Assembly: GCF_024385525.1 (NCBI RefSeq)
Contig: NZ_JANFLU010000008.1
Coordinates: forward strand, 144,775-208,774
Origin: Arthrobacter sp. zg-Y238
GTDB taxonomy: Bacteria > Actinomycetota > Actinomycetes > Actinomycetales > Micrococcaceae
Reading direction: 5' to 3'
DNA length: 64,000 nt
The number at the start of each line of letters is the position of its first letter. Within the stretch, counting starts at the first letter, position 1. The notes beneath the pieces were generated by a model, which saw nothing but the letters and a program-made list of their open reading frames with translations, made no database searches and was not told the DNA's origin. The translations under genes were made by a program, and so were the position numbers. Below, piece by piece: positions 50,711-58,903 of this stretch.

Positions 50711-51739
50711 TTAGCTCGTCGCGAAGACGAGACTCTTTCGGTCCTGGATGCGTTGGCGGTAGTACATAACGCCCAAACTCATTAGCAATACAGCACCGAA
50801 GAATAGGTCATTCCACGAGGATCCCAAGCCGAGGAATACCAGAGTGGATTGAAACAACTGCACAACAACGATGCCTAGAATTGTGCCGAGAATCGTTCCT
50901 TCGCCGCCCGTGAGCTTCGCACCCCCAATGACGACAGCGGCGATAATCATCAGCTCGCTGCCCACGAGGGAGACAGGATTGACGTACTTTAGTTCGCTGA
51001 AATAAATGATTCCCATCAATCCGGAGAGAGCGCCGGAGTAGGAGTAGACAAACAACTTGGTGCGGGTGATATTAATTCCGAGACGTGAGGCGGATTCCTC
51101 ATTGCTACCGACGGCGAAGATCTGTCGGCCAAGCATCGTGCGGTAGAGGATGAACCAGGTGAGTCCGAGCACAAAAATCACTATCGGCAGGAACACCGTG
51201 AGGCCGTATCTGCCGGTCTCGGAGTTTATGACCACTAAGTTGGCGGACCCGAACTCGACCATGGACTGAGGCATCGCACCAGTGGGGTAGGACTTTGTGC
51301 CGAGAACTGTTGCCATCAGGCCGTGGTAGGCGCTGGCGGTACCGAGGGTCACGATTAGGGTTGGGAGTTTGAATCTGGAAATAAGCAGAGCATTGACGGC
51401 GCCGAGCAGACATCCCACAGCAATGGACACCATGAATGCGAACAGAACGTTGTCGATCCCCAACGCCATCATGAGCTGCACCGATGTGTAGCCCGAGACC
51501 ACCGCGATTGCTGTGAACGAGACGTCAATGCCGCCCGATATGAGCACGAGGAGTACGCCGACGGCGAGGATCATAACGCCGGACCCACTCCGAAGCATGT
51601 CAAACAAGGTCTCCAGGCTGAAGAACAGCGGGTTCTTCAAGGCCACGATCACTATGTACGCAAGGATAATGGTTAGCAGATACTTCTCCATCGCGGTGGA
51701 GGGCCGGTTGAAGATGACGCGAAACGGACTGGTCTTCAT
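50711..51739 (-). CDS. sugar ABC transporter permease (RbsC-like), second
   Basis: 342 residues, same family as the gene after it but clearly diverged. VLLVLISGGIDVSFTAIAVVSGY and GAVNALLISRFKLPTLIVTLGTAS are the matching motifs. Two dissimilar permeases are the rule in rhamnose/autoinducer-2-like importers (for example RhaP/RhaQ, LsrC/LsrD). Its start overlaps the ATPase stop by 4 nt. Confidence 0.92.
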   Translation of the reverse strand: MKTSPFRVIFNRPSTAMEKYLLTIILAYIVIVALKNPLFFSLETLFDMLRSGSGVMILAVGVLLVLISGGIDVSFTAIAVVSGYTSVQLMMALGIDNVLFAFMVSIAVGCLLGAVNALLISRFKLPTLIVTLGTASAYHGLMATVLGTKSYPTGAMPQSMVEFGSANLVVINSETGRYGLTVFLPIVIFVLGLTWFILYRTMLGRQIFAVGSNEESASRLGINITRTKLFVYSYSGALSGLMGIIYFSELKYVNPVSLVGSELMIIAAVVIGGAKLTGGEGTILGTILGIVVVQLFQSTLVFLGLGSSWNDLFFGAVLLMSLGVMYYRQRIQDRKSLVFATS

Positions 51740-53295
51740 TGCTGATTTCCTGAGGTCGACGTTAGGGGGACCGTTACGTGTTTCACGTGGGCGCCGGGGT
51801 CACTGATGATCGTTGCGAGGCGATCTTTGAATTCGGGGGCACGGAGATCGGCCTCACCGAAGCGGTCGAGTACAACTCCCTCATGCATCACCAGCACCCT
51901 GTTGCAATTGGCAATGATCTCCTCGGGTTCGTCGGAAATCACGATTACGCCGATTCCACTTGCGGCAAGGGCGTGAATGCGGTCATATATCTCCTGTTTT
52001 GATCCAATGTCTATGCCGACTGTTGGACTATCGAGGATGAAAATCGTGGGTTCCCGGGCGATCCATTTGCCGATCACTACCTTCTGCTGGTTGCCGCCGG
52101 AAAGGTTCTCGACGGGAGTGTCGATATCTTTGTTGTTAACGTTCATTTTCTGCACCGTTGTCTCTGCGAGAGCCTTCTCCGCTTTCCGGTCGATCAGGCG
52201 GGTACGGCCAACCAGCGAGTCGATCACATTTGACGAGACGTTGTTTCGGATTGACTGTGCCCCAAACAGACCCTGGGCCTTTCGATCCTCGGGTACCAGC
52301 GCGATCCCATGGCCCATGGCATGAAGTGGAGAGCTGATGCTGGTTAGTTTTCCATCGATCAGAATCTGCCCGGAGTCAGGGGTGTTGAGGCCGAACAACG
52401 AAAGCGCCAGTTCTGTGCGGCCAGCACCGAGAAGCCCGGTGAGCCCCAGAATGTCTCCCTTGCGCAAATCGAAACTGACGTCGCTGTAGTTCCCTTGCCT
52501 GCTGAGGCCTTGGACCTGCAAAAGTGGAGCCTCATCATTGGGTTCCCGGTGGTAGCGTGCGTAGGAGACACGGCGACCGGTCATGTGAAAGCTCAGCGAT
52601 TCTTCGTCAAGTTCATGAGCGGGAAAGTCGCCAACCTTGTGCCCGTTGCGAAAAATGATGATCCGATCCGCGATGGCGAAAACTTCGTCGAGTTTGTGGC
52701 TAATAAATACGATCGACAATCCGCGGTTTTTGAGCTCCAATACGATCTTCAGTAACCGTTTTACCTCGTTGGTGGTCAGCGCGGTGGTGGGTTCGTCCAT
52801 GAAAAGGATCCGGGCGTCCATGCTGAGCGCCCGCGCGATGGCGACTAGTTGTTTGTTGGCCACTGAGAGCGTGGAGACCCTCTCATCCAGGGGGAGTTCG
52901 ACACCAACTCGGGCAAGCTGTTCCGCAGCAATAGTCCGCATAGCGGAACGCTTCACGAGCTTGGATCCATCGTGCATCATGCGATTAATAGAGATGTTCT
53001 CTGCCACCGTGAGGTGATCAAAGAGGGAGAGATCCTGATAAATAACCTGAACCCCGGCACTGATCGCGCCCCGCGGGCCATGCGAATCGACTAGGGATCC
53101 GTCGATCGAAACACTGCCGGAGCTAGGCGAGTAGACACCGGACACGATCTTGACGAATGTCGATTTGCCCGATCCATTTTCGCCGGCAAGACAGAGGATT
53201 TCACCCTGGCCTATCGACAGGTTGATATTTTCTAGTGCGGTTACGCCACCGAAGTCTATGGAGAGATTCTCCGCGGTGAGGATTGAGTCACCCAT
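51736..53295 (-). CDS. sugar ABC transporter ATP-binding protein (two ATPase domains)
   Basis: 519 residues from ATG 53295 (MGDSILTAENLSIDFGG). First ATPase: Walker A LAGENGSGKSTFVKI, signature region STLSVANKQLVAIARAL (LSVAN in place of LSGGQ, normal in this family), Walker B ILFMDEPTTAL. Second: degenerate Walker A LTGLLGAGRTELALSL, signature LSGGNQQKVVIGKW, Walker B IFILDSPTVGID. This is the RbsA/RhaT/LsrA arrangement. An in-frame start at 53352 is possible but has no ribosome-binding site. Confidence 0.94.
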   Translation of the reverse strand: MGDSILTAENLSIDFGGVTALENINLSIGQGEILCLAGENGSGKSTFVKIVSGVYSPSSGSVSIDGSLVDSHGPRGAISAGVQVIYQDLSLFDHLTVAENISINRMMHDGSKLVKRSAMRTIAAEQLARVGVELPLDERVSTLSVANKQLVAIARALSMDARILFMDEPTTALTTNEVKRLLKIVLELKNRGLSIVFISHKLDEVFAIADRIIIFRNGHKVGDFPAHELDEESLSFHMTGRRVSYARYHREPNDEAPLLQVQGLSRQGNYSDVSFDLRKGDILGLTGLLGAGRTELALSLFGLNTPDSGQILIDGKLTSISSPLHAMGHGIALVPEDRKAQGLFGAQSIRNNVSSNVIDSLVGRTRLIDRKAEKALAETTVQKMNVNNKDIDTPVENLSGGNQQKVVIGKWIAREPTIFILDSPTVGIDIGSKQEIYDRIHALAASGIGVIVISDEPEEIIANCNRVLVMHEGVVLDRFGEADLRAPEFKDRLATIISDPGAHVKHVTVPLTSTSGNQQ

Positions 53296-53381
53296 GATCG
53301 CTCTATTCGCTAGTCGAGAAAGATGTGCGGCAGGGTCGGAGAGAGGCCGCACATAGGGATGAAAGAGTGAACACTCCGTGC

Positions 53382-53411
53382 GGTGGCGTCGTCACCTGGA
53401 AAGACGCCACC
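53382..53411 (-). promoter_or_regulatory. stem-loop between substrate-binding and ATPase genes
   Basis: GGTGGCGTC (53382-53390) pairs with GACGCCACC (53403-53411), 12-nt loop, in the 144-nt gap after the binding-protein gene. No T tract. Hairpins at this place in importer operons often stabilise the upstream message, giving more binding protein than ATPase. Confidence 0.6.
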
Positions 53412-53439
53412 ACCGCAGCGAAGTGAGGCTTCTGGAGCC

Positions 53440-54492
53440 TTAGAACGGGTACTTGCCGTCGGGGTATTGGCCCTTCTTGATCATCAAAATCGCAGAGCCG
53501 CTGATGAGCTTGCCATCTACTGTGACGTCTTCGTAGCCCTCGAACTTGAGATCGCTACCTGACTCGATAGCCCGCTCCTGGAGTACGGCCAAGGCCACCT
53601 CGTTTGCGGCGTAGCCTGCACCGGCAGGGTTCCATGCTTGTGCCGAGCCGACTACATCGTCCTCGAGATACGGACCTGCAACGGAAGGCAGGCTTAGCAT
53701 GGACGTGGCGATGTTGGTCAGGTTCTTCTCTTTCAGTACCGCTGCGAAATTGGCCCCGGCAGAAACCGATGTGCCGATGAAGCCGTTCAAGTCAGGGTAG
53801 GCCTTGAGGATTTCAAGGGCATTATCGCGGGCTTTGGAGTCATCGTTATCGTCCTCATAGGGCTGAGCCGATACAGGGGTTATCTCTGGGTAGTTCTCCT
53901 TGAGATAGTCGAGGCCCGCGTTGTACCAAGCCATATGAGTTTCGCTGGTGAGAGAGCCCACCTCGCCTACGAACGTTCCCGAGCCACCCATCTGGTCGGC
54001 GAGCTGCTCGAACATCTTTTCTCCGAACTCGACGTTGTCGAAGGCCTCGAGATCGTAGTCGACGCTGTCTGTTGCGGCAAGCGCCGGTGCCTCATGAGTT
54101 ACGACAACGATGCCGGCGTCGCGGGCCTTCTTCAGGACGGGGGCGATGGACTGCGGATCGTTTGGAACAACGACCAAGGCGTCGACACCCTGTGCAATAA
54201 GGTCTTCGACGATTTGAACCTGCTTTGCAGGATCCCCTGAGTCCGGGCCGGTCTGCCATGCTTCGACCACGTCGCCGTTGTCGGTGTTGAACTGGTCAAC
54301 GCCGGTACGCATTGCTTCGAACCAAGAGATTCCCTCGACTTTTGACACGGTCGCGATTCGGAAAACGCCGTCATCGGAACCGGATGCCTTAGTTCCGCTA
54401 CCCGTGTCTCCTAGGGTGCCGCACCCGGACAAGAGGACGGTTGCCGCAATCGCGGTCGCCGCGAGGCTGAGCAAGCTCGCTGGACGCTTCAT
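53440..54492 (-). CDS. sugar-binding lipoprotein of the ABC transporter
   Basis: 350 residues. Lipoprotein signal MKRPASLLSLAATAIAATVL with lipobox LSGC (Cys at residue 24). The mature part is the Peripla_BP_4 (RbsB/RhaS/LsrB) fold: FRIATVSKVEGISWFEAMRTG, IVEDLIAQGVDALVVVPNDPQSIAPVL, DAGIVVVTHEAPAL, FVGEVGSLTSETHMAWYNAGL. The WFEAMRTGVDQF and TAAP-like contacts recall rhamnose/AI-2-type binding proteins; the ligand is not known. First gene of the - strand operon, RBS AAGGAGAAC. Confidence 0.93.
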   Translation of the reverse strand: MKRPASLLSLAATAIAATVLLSGCGTLGDTGSGTKASGSDDGVFRIATVSKVEGISWFEAMRTGVDQFNTDNGDVVEAWQTGPDSGDPAKQVQIVEDLIAQGVDALVVVPNDPQSIAPVLKKARDAGIVVVTHEAPALAATDSVDYDLEAFDNVEFGEKMFEQLADQMGGSGTFVGEVGSLTSETHMAWYNAGLDYLKENYPEITPVSAQPYEDDNDDSKARDNALEILKAYPDLNGFIGTSVSAGANFAAVLKEKNLTNIATSMLSLPSVAGPYLEDDVVGSAQAWNPAGAGYAANEVALAVLQERAIESGSDLKFEGYEDVTVDGKLISGSAILMIKKGQYPDGKYPF

Positions 54493-54518
54493 AGTTGTTC
54501 TCCTTTGAACGTAGCCGT

Positions 54519-54739
54519 GTTACAAACGCCCGCTGCGGTCGTACCGGCCGTGACGGTTGTAACAGTAAAACACGGATTCAGACAATGTGGTCGAAATTTT
54601 GCTTCGCAACGTTTTGGCCAAATTTGCCTGTAAGTCCGGACAAAGGCAGGTAGGTGCGAGGTTCACGATGCTGGGATGCCGGCTGTACGGCTTCTGGTAT
54701 GTTTCCGTTATATCGTCGGTCTTCTCGCTGATTTGTAAC
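54519..54739. promoter_or_regulatory. divergent promoter region with TTGTAAC/GTTACAA heptamers
   Basis: The 291-bp spacer between the importer operon (-) and the aldolase operon (+) has GTTACAA at 54519-54525 and TTGTAAC at 54557-54563 and 54733-54739. The first two form an inverted pair near the - strand gene. The third lies 45 bp before the + strand start. They are candidate operator sites for the DeoR regulator encoded in the cluster. No convincing -35/-10 pair was found. Confidence 0.5.
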
Positions 54740-54783
54740 GACACACACCATCGTGGCGACCGTACGCGAACAAAGGAGTTCCA

Positions 54784-56814
54784 GTGAAAAGCCTGTGGCA
54801 ACCGCTGAAGAGCGGACAGAACGCCGTCGACGAATGCGTGCAGGGATCACGCACGATAGGTGCACACAAATCCCTCGTGCTCCACGGCGGAGGCAACTCA
54901 TCCATCAAAGCCACAGTTGTGGACGTCACTGGCGACGACATCGAAACCCTTTATGTAAAGGGCAGCGGCTGGGACATGGCCTCCATCGAGCCGCAGGGAT
55001 TCGCTCCGCTTCGCATGGACCGCCTGCGACAGCTCCTGACGGTCAAATCGATCACTGATACTGCGCTCGTCAATGAACTGCGAAGTGCGCTGGTCGACGC
55101 ATCTGCTCCTGACCCGTCAATAGAGTCTCTATTGCATGCACTCCTGCCTTATCGGGCTGTGCTGCATTCCCACGCCGACGTAATCGTCTCGCTGACCAAT
55201 CAACCTGACCCAGCAGCCGTCGTCTCTGCCCTTTTCGGGCACAAGCTGGTACTGGTTCCTTATGTCAAGCCTGGATTCGACCTCGCCCGTCGTTGCAATG
55301 AACTCTGGCCGCAACTCGCGACCCCTGAAACCCGGGGAATGGTGCTGCTCAATCACGGACTTTTCACGTTCGGCGACACTATGGAGGAAGCGTACAGCCG
55401 GCATGTAGAGATCATTTCAGCGGCTGAAGACCACCTTAGGTTCATCTCGGAAACGGAAGGGCCTGCCCCGTCCGTGCCCTTGTCCATTGAAGCCCTGACG
55501 GAGACCGACGCATCAACTGCAAGGCACGACATGGACAGCGTCGATCTGCTGGCTGTCGCCCGCCTGCGCGGAGCAATTTCCCGGCACGCTGGGCAGTCGA
55601 TGATCATGTGCCAGCACATCGGCCCTAGAGTCCGGAACTTTTTAGGACGGAAGGACCTGACTCGGATAGTTTCTCGTGGACCTGCAACCCCCGATCACAT
55701 CATTCACACGAAGCGCATTCCGCTGGTGGGCCGGGACATCGATGGTTACGACGTTGAAGCCTACGTCCAGGATTATCAGGCTTACTTCGAGCGAAACCGT
55801 GATCGGTCACCTGTGCCGCTCACCATGCTGGATCCCACGCCCAGATTTATGCTCGATTCAAAGAGGGGTATGTTCACGGTCGGCAGGACTGTGAAAGAAG
55901 CCAACATAGTGCGTGACATAGCCATGCACACGTTTGATGTCATCGAGGCAGCCGAAAAAATCGGGCGGTACACATCCCTGACTGAGGACAAGCTCTTCGA
56001 TATAGAGTACTGGGAGCTCGAACAAGCAAAGCTGCGCAGGGGTGGTGTCTCACCTGAGTTGGCCGGCCAAGTGGCGTTTGTAACCGGGGCAGCCTCCGGT
56101 ATTGGTCGCAGCATCGCCAACAAACTGCTTGACCTGGGTGCATGCGTGGTCGGAGTCGACATCTCCGAGGATGTCACGACCACCTTTTCGTGTGACTCCT
56201 GGTTGGGCATTCAGGCAGACGTACAAGAACTTTTTGCCATAGAAGGCGCGCTGCGACAGACTGTGCAGCGCTTTGGCGGCCTGGACATGCTCATAGTTGC
56301 CGCGGGAGTTTTCCCGGAAAGCGTGCCGATAACCGGCCTTGACGGAAGGGCGTGGGACCGAACCCTGGCCATCAACGTCGGTTCAGTTCAGGCTCTCTTC
56401 GGGCTCGCTCAGCCGCTATTGGCCGAGTCACCCACCTACGGACGGGTTGTCGTCATCGGTTCCAAAAACGTGGCCGCACCTGGTCCGGGAGCCGCCGCCT
56501 ACTCCGCGTCGAAGGCCGCGCTGACCCAGCTGGCCCGAGTTGCTGCTCTGGAGTGGGCAGTGGACGGAATCCGGGTCAATACCGTGCATCCCGACGCCGT
56601 CTTCGACACCGGCCTATGGGCTCCGGAACTGCTCGCCGAACGCGCGGCTAGATACGGAGTGAGCGTTGAGGAATACAAGCGCCGTAACTTACTTTCCACG
56701 GAGGTATCAAGCCTCCACGTGGCTCAGATGGTAGGAGCAATGTGCACGCCGGCTTTCCAATCAACGACTGGTGCTCAGGTGCCCGTCGATGGGGGCAACG
56801 ACAGGGTCATCTAG
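54784..56814 (+). CDS. bifunctional class II aldolase / short-chain dehydrogenase
   Basis: 676 residues, two enzymes in one chain. N-terminal class II aldolase/adducin domain (1-~400): metal ligands in LHSHADVIVSLTN and LLNHGLFTFGDTMEEAYSRH, SGWDMASIEPQGFAPLR before them. C-terminal SDR domain (~420-676): VAFVTGAASGIGRSIA, cofactor Asp VGVDIS, catalytic SKN...YSASKAALTQL and end PVDGGNDRVI. This fusion type includes the rhamnulose-1-P aldolase/lactaldehyde dehydrogenase of rhamnose catabolism, but no rhamnose isomerase or kinase of the Rha type is here. GTG start with AAGGAG upstream. First gene of the + strand arm. Confidence 0.9.
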   Translation: MKSLWQPLKSGQNAVDECVQGSRTIGAHKSLVLHGGGNSSIKATVVDVTGDDIETLYVKGSGWDMASIEPQGFAPLRMDRLRQLLTVKSITDTALVNELRSALVDASAPDPSIESLLHALLPYRAVLHSHADVIVSLTNQPDPAAVVSALFGHKLVLVPYVKPGFDLARRCNELWPQLATPETRGMVLLNHGLFTFGDTMEEAYSRHVEIISAAEDHLRFISETEGPAPSVPLSIEALTETDASTARHDMDSVDLLAVARLRGAISRHAGQSMIMCQHIGPRVRNFLGRKDLTRIVSRGPATPDHIIHTKRIPLVGRDIDGYDVEAYVQDYQAYFERNRDRSPVPLTMLDPTPRFMLDSKRGMFTVGRTVKEANIVRDIAMHTFDVIEAAEKIGRYTSLTEDKLFDIEYWELEQAKLRRGGVSPELAGQVAFVTGAASGIGRSIANKLLDLGACVVGVDISEDVTTTFSCDSWLGIQADVQELFAIEGALRQTVQRFGGLDMLIVAAGVFPESVPITGLDGRAWDRTLAINVGSVQALFGLAQPLLAESPTYGRVVVIGSKNVAAPGPGAAAYSASKAALTQLARVAALEWAVDGIRVNTVHPDAVFDTGLWAPELLAERAARYGVSVEEYKRRNLLSTEVSSLHVAQMVGAMCTPAFQSTTGAQVPVDGGNDRVI

Positions 56815-56888
56815 AGATCTGCCCGCTAGGCGATGAAGGGCTGTACCAGAAGTCAAATGGATCTCTGGACCTAATTGATGGAGGAATG

Positions 56889-57839
56889 ATGACGTCTCAA
56901 GTGATTTCAATGGGTGCACACATTGCCGACGCGCTCGGCTGGCCGTTCACGTCCGTACCGCCTGGCCAACGCCTCGAATTCATGGAGCAGATCAAATTTA
57001 CTGTGGCCGGCACCGCCGCTGCGCCAGCGGTGAACCTGGCCAAGCTTGGTGTTGAGGTTGGTGCCGTCGGTCGGATCGGCAACGACACCATTGGTGACTT
57101 TGTTCGTTCCACCATGAACAGTTACGGGGTCAACACTGACAATTTGGTGGTCGATGCAAGGAGACAGACCTCCGCAAGTCTTCTGCCGATTCGCCGTGAC
57201 GGCTCACGCCCGGCGCTCCATGTTATCGGCGCCAATGCGGGCCTGACTGAAACAGATGTTCCCTGGTCAATCGTTGAAAAGGCTCAGATTTTCCATCTTG
57301 GTGGTGCCTTTATCCTGCCGGGATTGGATGGTGCCCCTATGGGGCGGGTCCTGAAGCGAGTGAAGGAACTCGGCCTAACCGTCACCATGGACTTCCTGAT
57401 GAGCCCGCGGGATGACGCCCAAAGGGTAATTGGTCCGTCCTTACGATATGTGGATTACCTCATGCCCAACATCGAGGAAGCCGGGTGGTTGGTCGGTACC
57501 GAAGATCGCCAAGAGATCATTGAATGGCTGCACACCCAAGGCGTGGGGCACACTCTGCTAACGATGGGCGGCGGCGGGGTGAGTGTCGCGGCCAATGGTG
57601 ACAAGGAAACTGTACTGCCCGCTTACGACATCAGCGTCGTGGATACTACTGGTTGTGGAGACGCATTCAGTGCCGGGCTGATTTCCGGGTTGCTCGACGG
57701 CCTGGATGTCATGGGTGCAGCGGAACGGGGATTGGCTTGTGGCAGTCTCGTCGCGACTGGACTGGGATCAGATGCCGGAATTGTGGACAGGAATCAAGTC
57801 GCCAAATTCCAGCAAACCCAGGCCAGACTGGCTGCCTGA
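56889..57839 (+). CDS. PfkB-family carbohydrate kinase
   Basis: Ribokinase-fold sugar kinase of 316 residues. First PfkB signature VNLAKLGVEVGAVGRIGNDTIG (GG replaced by KLG), second signature VVDTTGCGDAFSAGLISGLL with catalytic Asp of DTTGCGDAF. The start is one of the paired ATGs at 56886/56889; GGAGG lies immediately before, so 56889 is more likely. 74 nt after the aldolase gene and 103 nt before the regulator gene. Substrate unknown; a ketose or ketose phosphate is expected from context. Confidence 0.92.
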   Translation: MTSQVISMGAHIADALGWPFTSVPPGQRLEFMEQIKFTVAGTAAAPAVNLAKLGVEVGAVGRIGNDTIGDFVRSTMNSYGVNTDNLVVDARRQTSASLLPIRRDGSRPALHVIGANAGLTETDVPWSIVEKAQIFHLGGAFILPGLDGAPMGRVLKRVKELGLTVTMDFLMSPRDDAQRVIGPSLRYVDYLMPNIEEAGWLVGTEDRQEIIEWLHTQGVGHTLLTMGGGGVSVAANGDKETVLPAYDISVVDTTGCGDAFSAGLISGLLDGLDVMGAAERGLACGSLVATGLGSDAGIVDRNQVAKFQQTQARLAA

Positions 57840-57881
57840 GGCTGCCCCGCCAGCCGGCGCCCTTTGGCGCATAGGGCGAGA

Positions 57882-57946
57882 TAAAATGACGTGACGAACG
57901 GAAAGGACGGGTGTTGAACGTGCAGACAATCCACCCAACAACATGA
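57882..57946 (+). promoter_or_regulatory. TAAAAT -10 candidate and 11-codon mini-ORF before the DeoR gene
   Basis: TAAAAT at 57882-57887 is a good -10 candidate without an obvious -35. A mini-frame from GTG 57911 (MLNVQTIHPTT) with GAAAGGA upstream stops at 57944-57946, overlapping the regulator's ATG (ATGA). The regulator itself lacks a ribosome-binding site, so coupled translation is plausible. Confidence 0.45.
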
Positions 57947-58761
57947 TTGATGCCCTAGACCACGATGCCCAGTCCCATGACGCTCATCACCCCAAACCTC
58001 GCAGTAAGGCTGCCCGCCTCAGCCTCATCGGCGAGGTCGTAAATCAGCGTGGATTTGTAAGCGTCGATGACCTTACTGAGCAGCTCGGGGTTAGCCGCAT
58101 GACGGTACACCGGGATCTCGATGAGTTGCAGCGCGTCAGCGCGCTGCGCAAGGTTCGTGGGGGTGCGTCTGTCCACCGATCGACGCAATTTGAAAGCGAC
58201 GTGCAGTTTCGCGCAATGAGCGCGGTTGAAGAGAAGAAGAAAATGGCACGGGTGGCTGTGGAACTCGTCTCCGAAGGCGATGTCGTGATGGTGGACGACT
58301 CAACAACGTCACTGGAGGTCGTTCCGCTGCTAATTGGCCGATCTCCGCTGACCATAATCACCAACTTCATGCCTGCTATGCAGCAGGTAACTAATAATCC
58401 GGATGTGCACCTCATCGCTCTTGGGGGCGAGTACGTGCCGCGATACCAGTCGTTCCTGGGCCTCATGTGTGAGCGGAGCATTGCCGACCTCTATGCAGAC
58501 GTTCTTTTTGCATCATCTTCCGCAGTGAGGGGGCTCGACGTGTACCACCAGGACCAGCAAATCGTCACTGCGAAAAGGGCCATGATGGCTGCTGCGCAAA
58601 CAAGAGTCCTCATGGTAGATCACAGTAAGATTGACCATGGAGCGTTGCACCGTTTGGGCGGTATTGATGAATTTACTCATGTAATAGTGGACGACGAAGT
58701 CGACGCGATTGTCGTGAAGAGCTTCGAAGACGCGGGCGTCATAGTGCTGGTTGCTAGCTGA
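57943..58761 (+). CDS. DeoR/GlpR family transcriptional regulator
   Basis: 272 residues. N-terminal DeoR helix-turn-helix (RLSLIGEVVNQRGFVSVDDLTEQLGVSRMTVHRDLDEL; residues ~26-62). C-terminal sugar-phosphate sensor domain with MVDDSTTSLEVVPLL, TIITNFMPAM, ALGGEYVPRYQSFLG and VDHSKIDHGALHRLG. It is the only regulator in the cluster, so it probably represses both arms and is released by a phosphorylated intermediate. Translation may be coupled to a mini-ORF overlapping its start. Confidence 0.92.
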   Translation: MIDALDHDAQSHDAHHPKPRSKAARLSLIGEVVNQRGFVSVDDLTEQLGVSRMTVHRDLDELQRVSALRKVRGGASVHRSTQFESDVQFRAMSAVEEKKKMARVAVELVSEGDVVMVDDSTTSLEVVPLLIGRSPLTIITNFMPAMQQVTNNPDVHLIALGGEYVPRYQSFLGLMCERSIADLYADVLFASSSAVRGLDVYHQDQQIVTAKRAMMAAAQTRVLMVDHSKIDHGALHRLGGIDEFTHVIVDDEVDAIVVKSFEDAGVIVLVAS

Positions 58762-58903
58762 CGCAACCGGTTCGGGCTAAGGCGTCGCAAGATAGACCGT
58801 CCGGTCCTCCACACGCCGGCTTTAGGCCGCGGACAGGACCCGGTCCTCCACCTGTCCGATAGTGAACACGGGACCGGACAGCCGGGATAGCTACCTTTGG
58901 GCC
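58762..58903. other. right boundary of the accessory block, comEA promoter region
   Basis: Contains two similar segments with CGGTCCTCCAC (near 58801 and 58842) and the palindrome AGGACCCGGTCCT, perhaps a terminator remnant. TGAACA and GATAGC with 17-nt spacing just before comEA are a weak promoter candidate. Confidence 0.4.

Noticed and set aside
46768..58761. Rhamnose catabolic operon
   Set aside because: Importer and aldolase-SDR fusion fit, but rhamnose isomerase, rhamnulokinase and mutarotase genes are absent while Dak kinase, RpiB and SIS genes are present.
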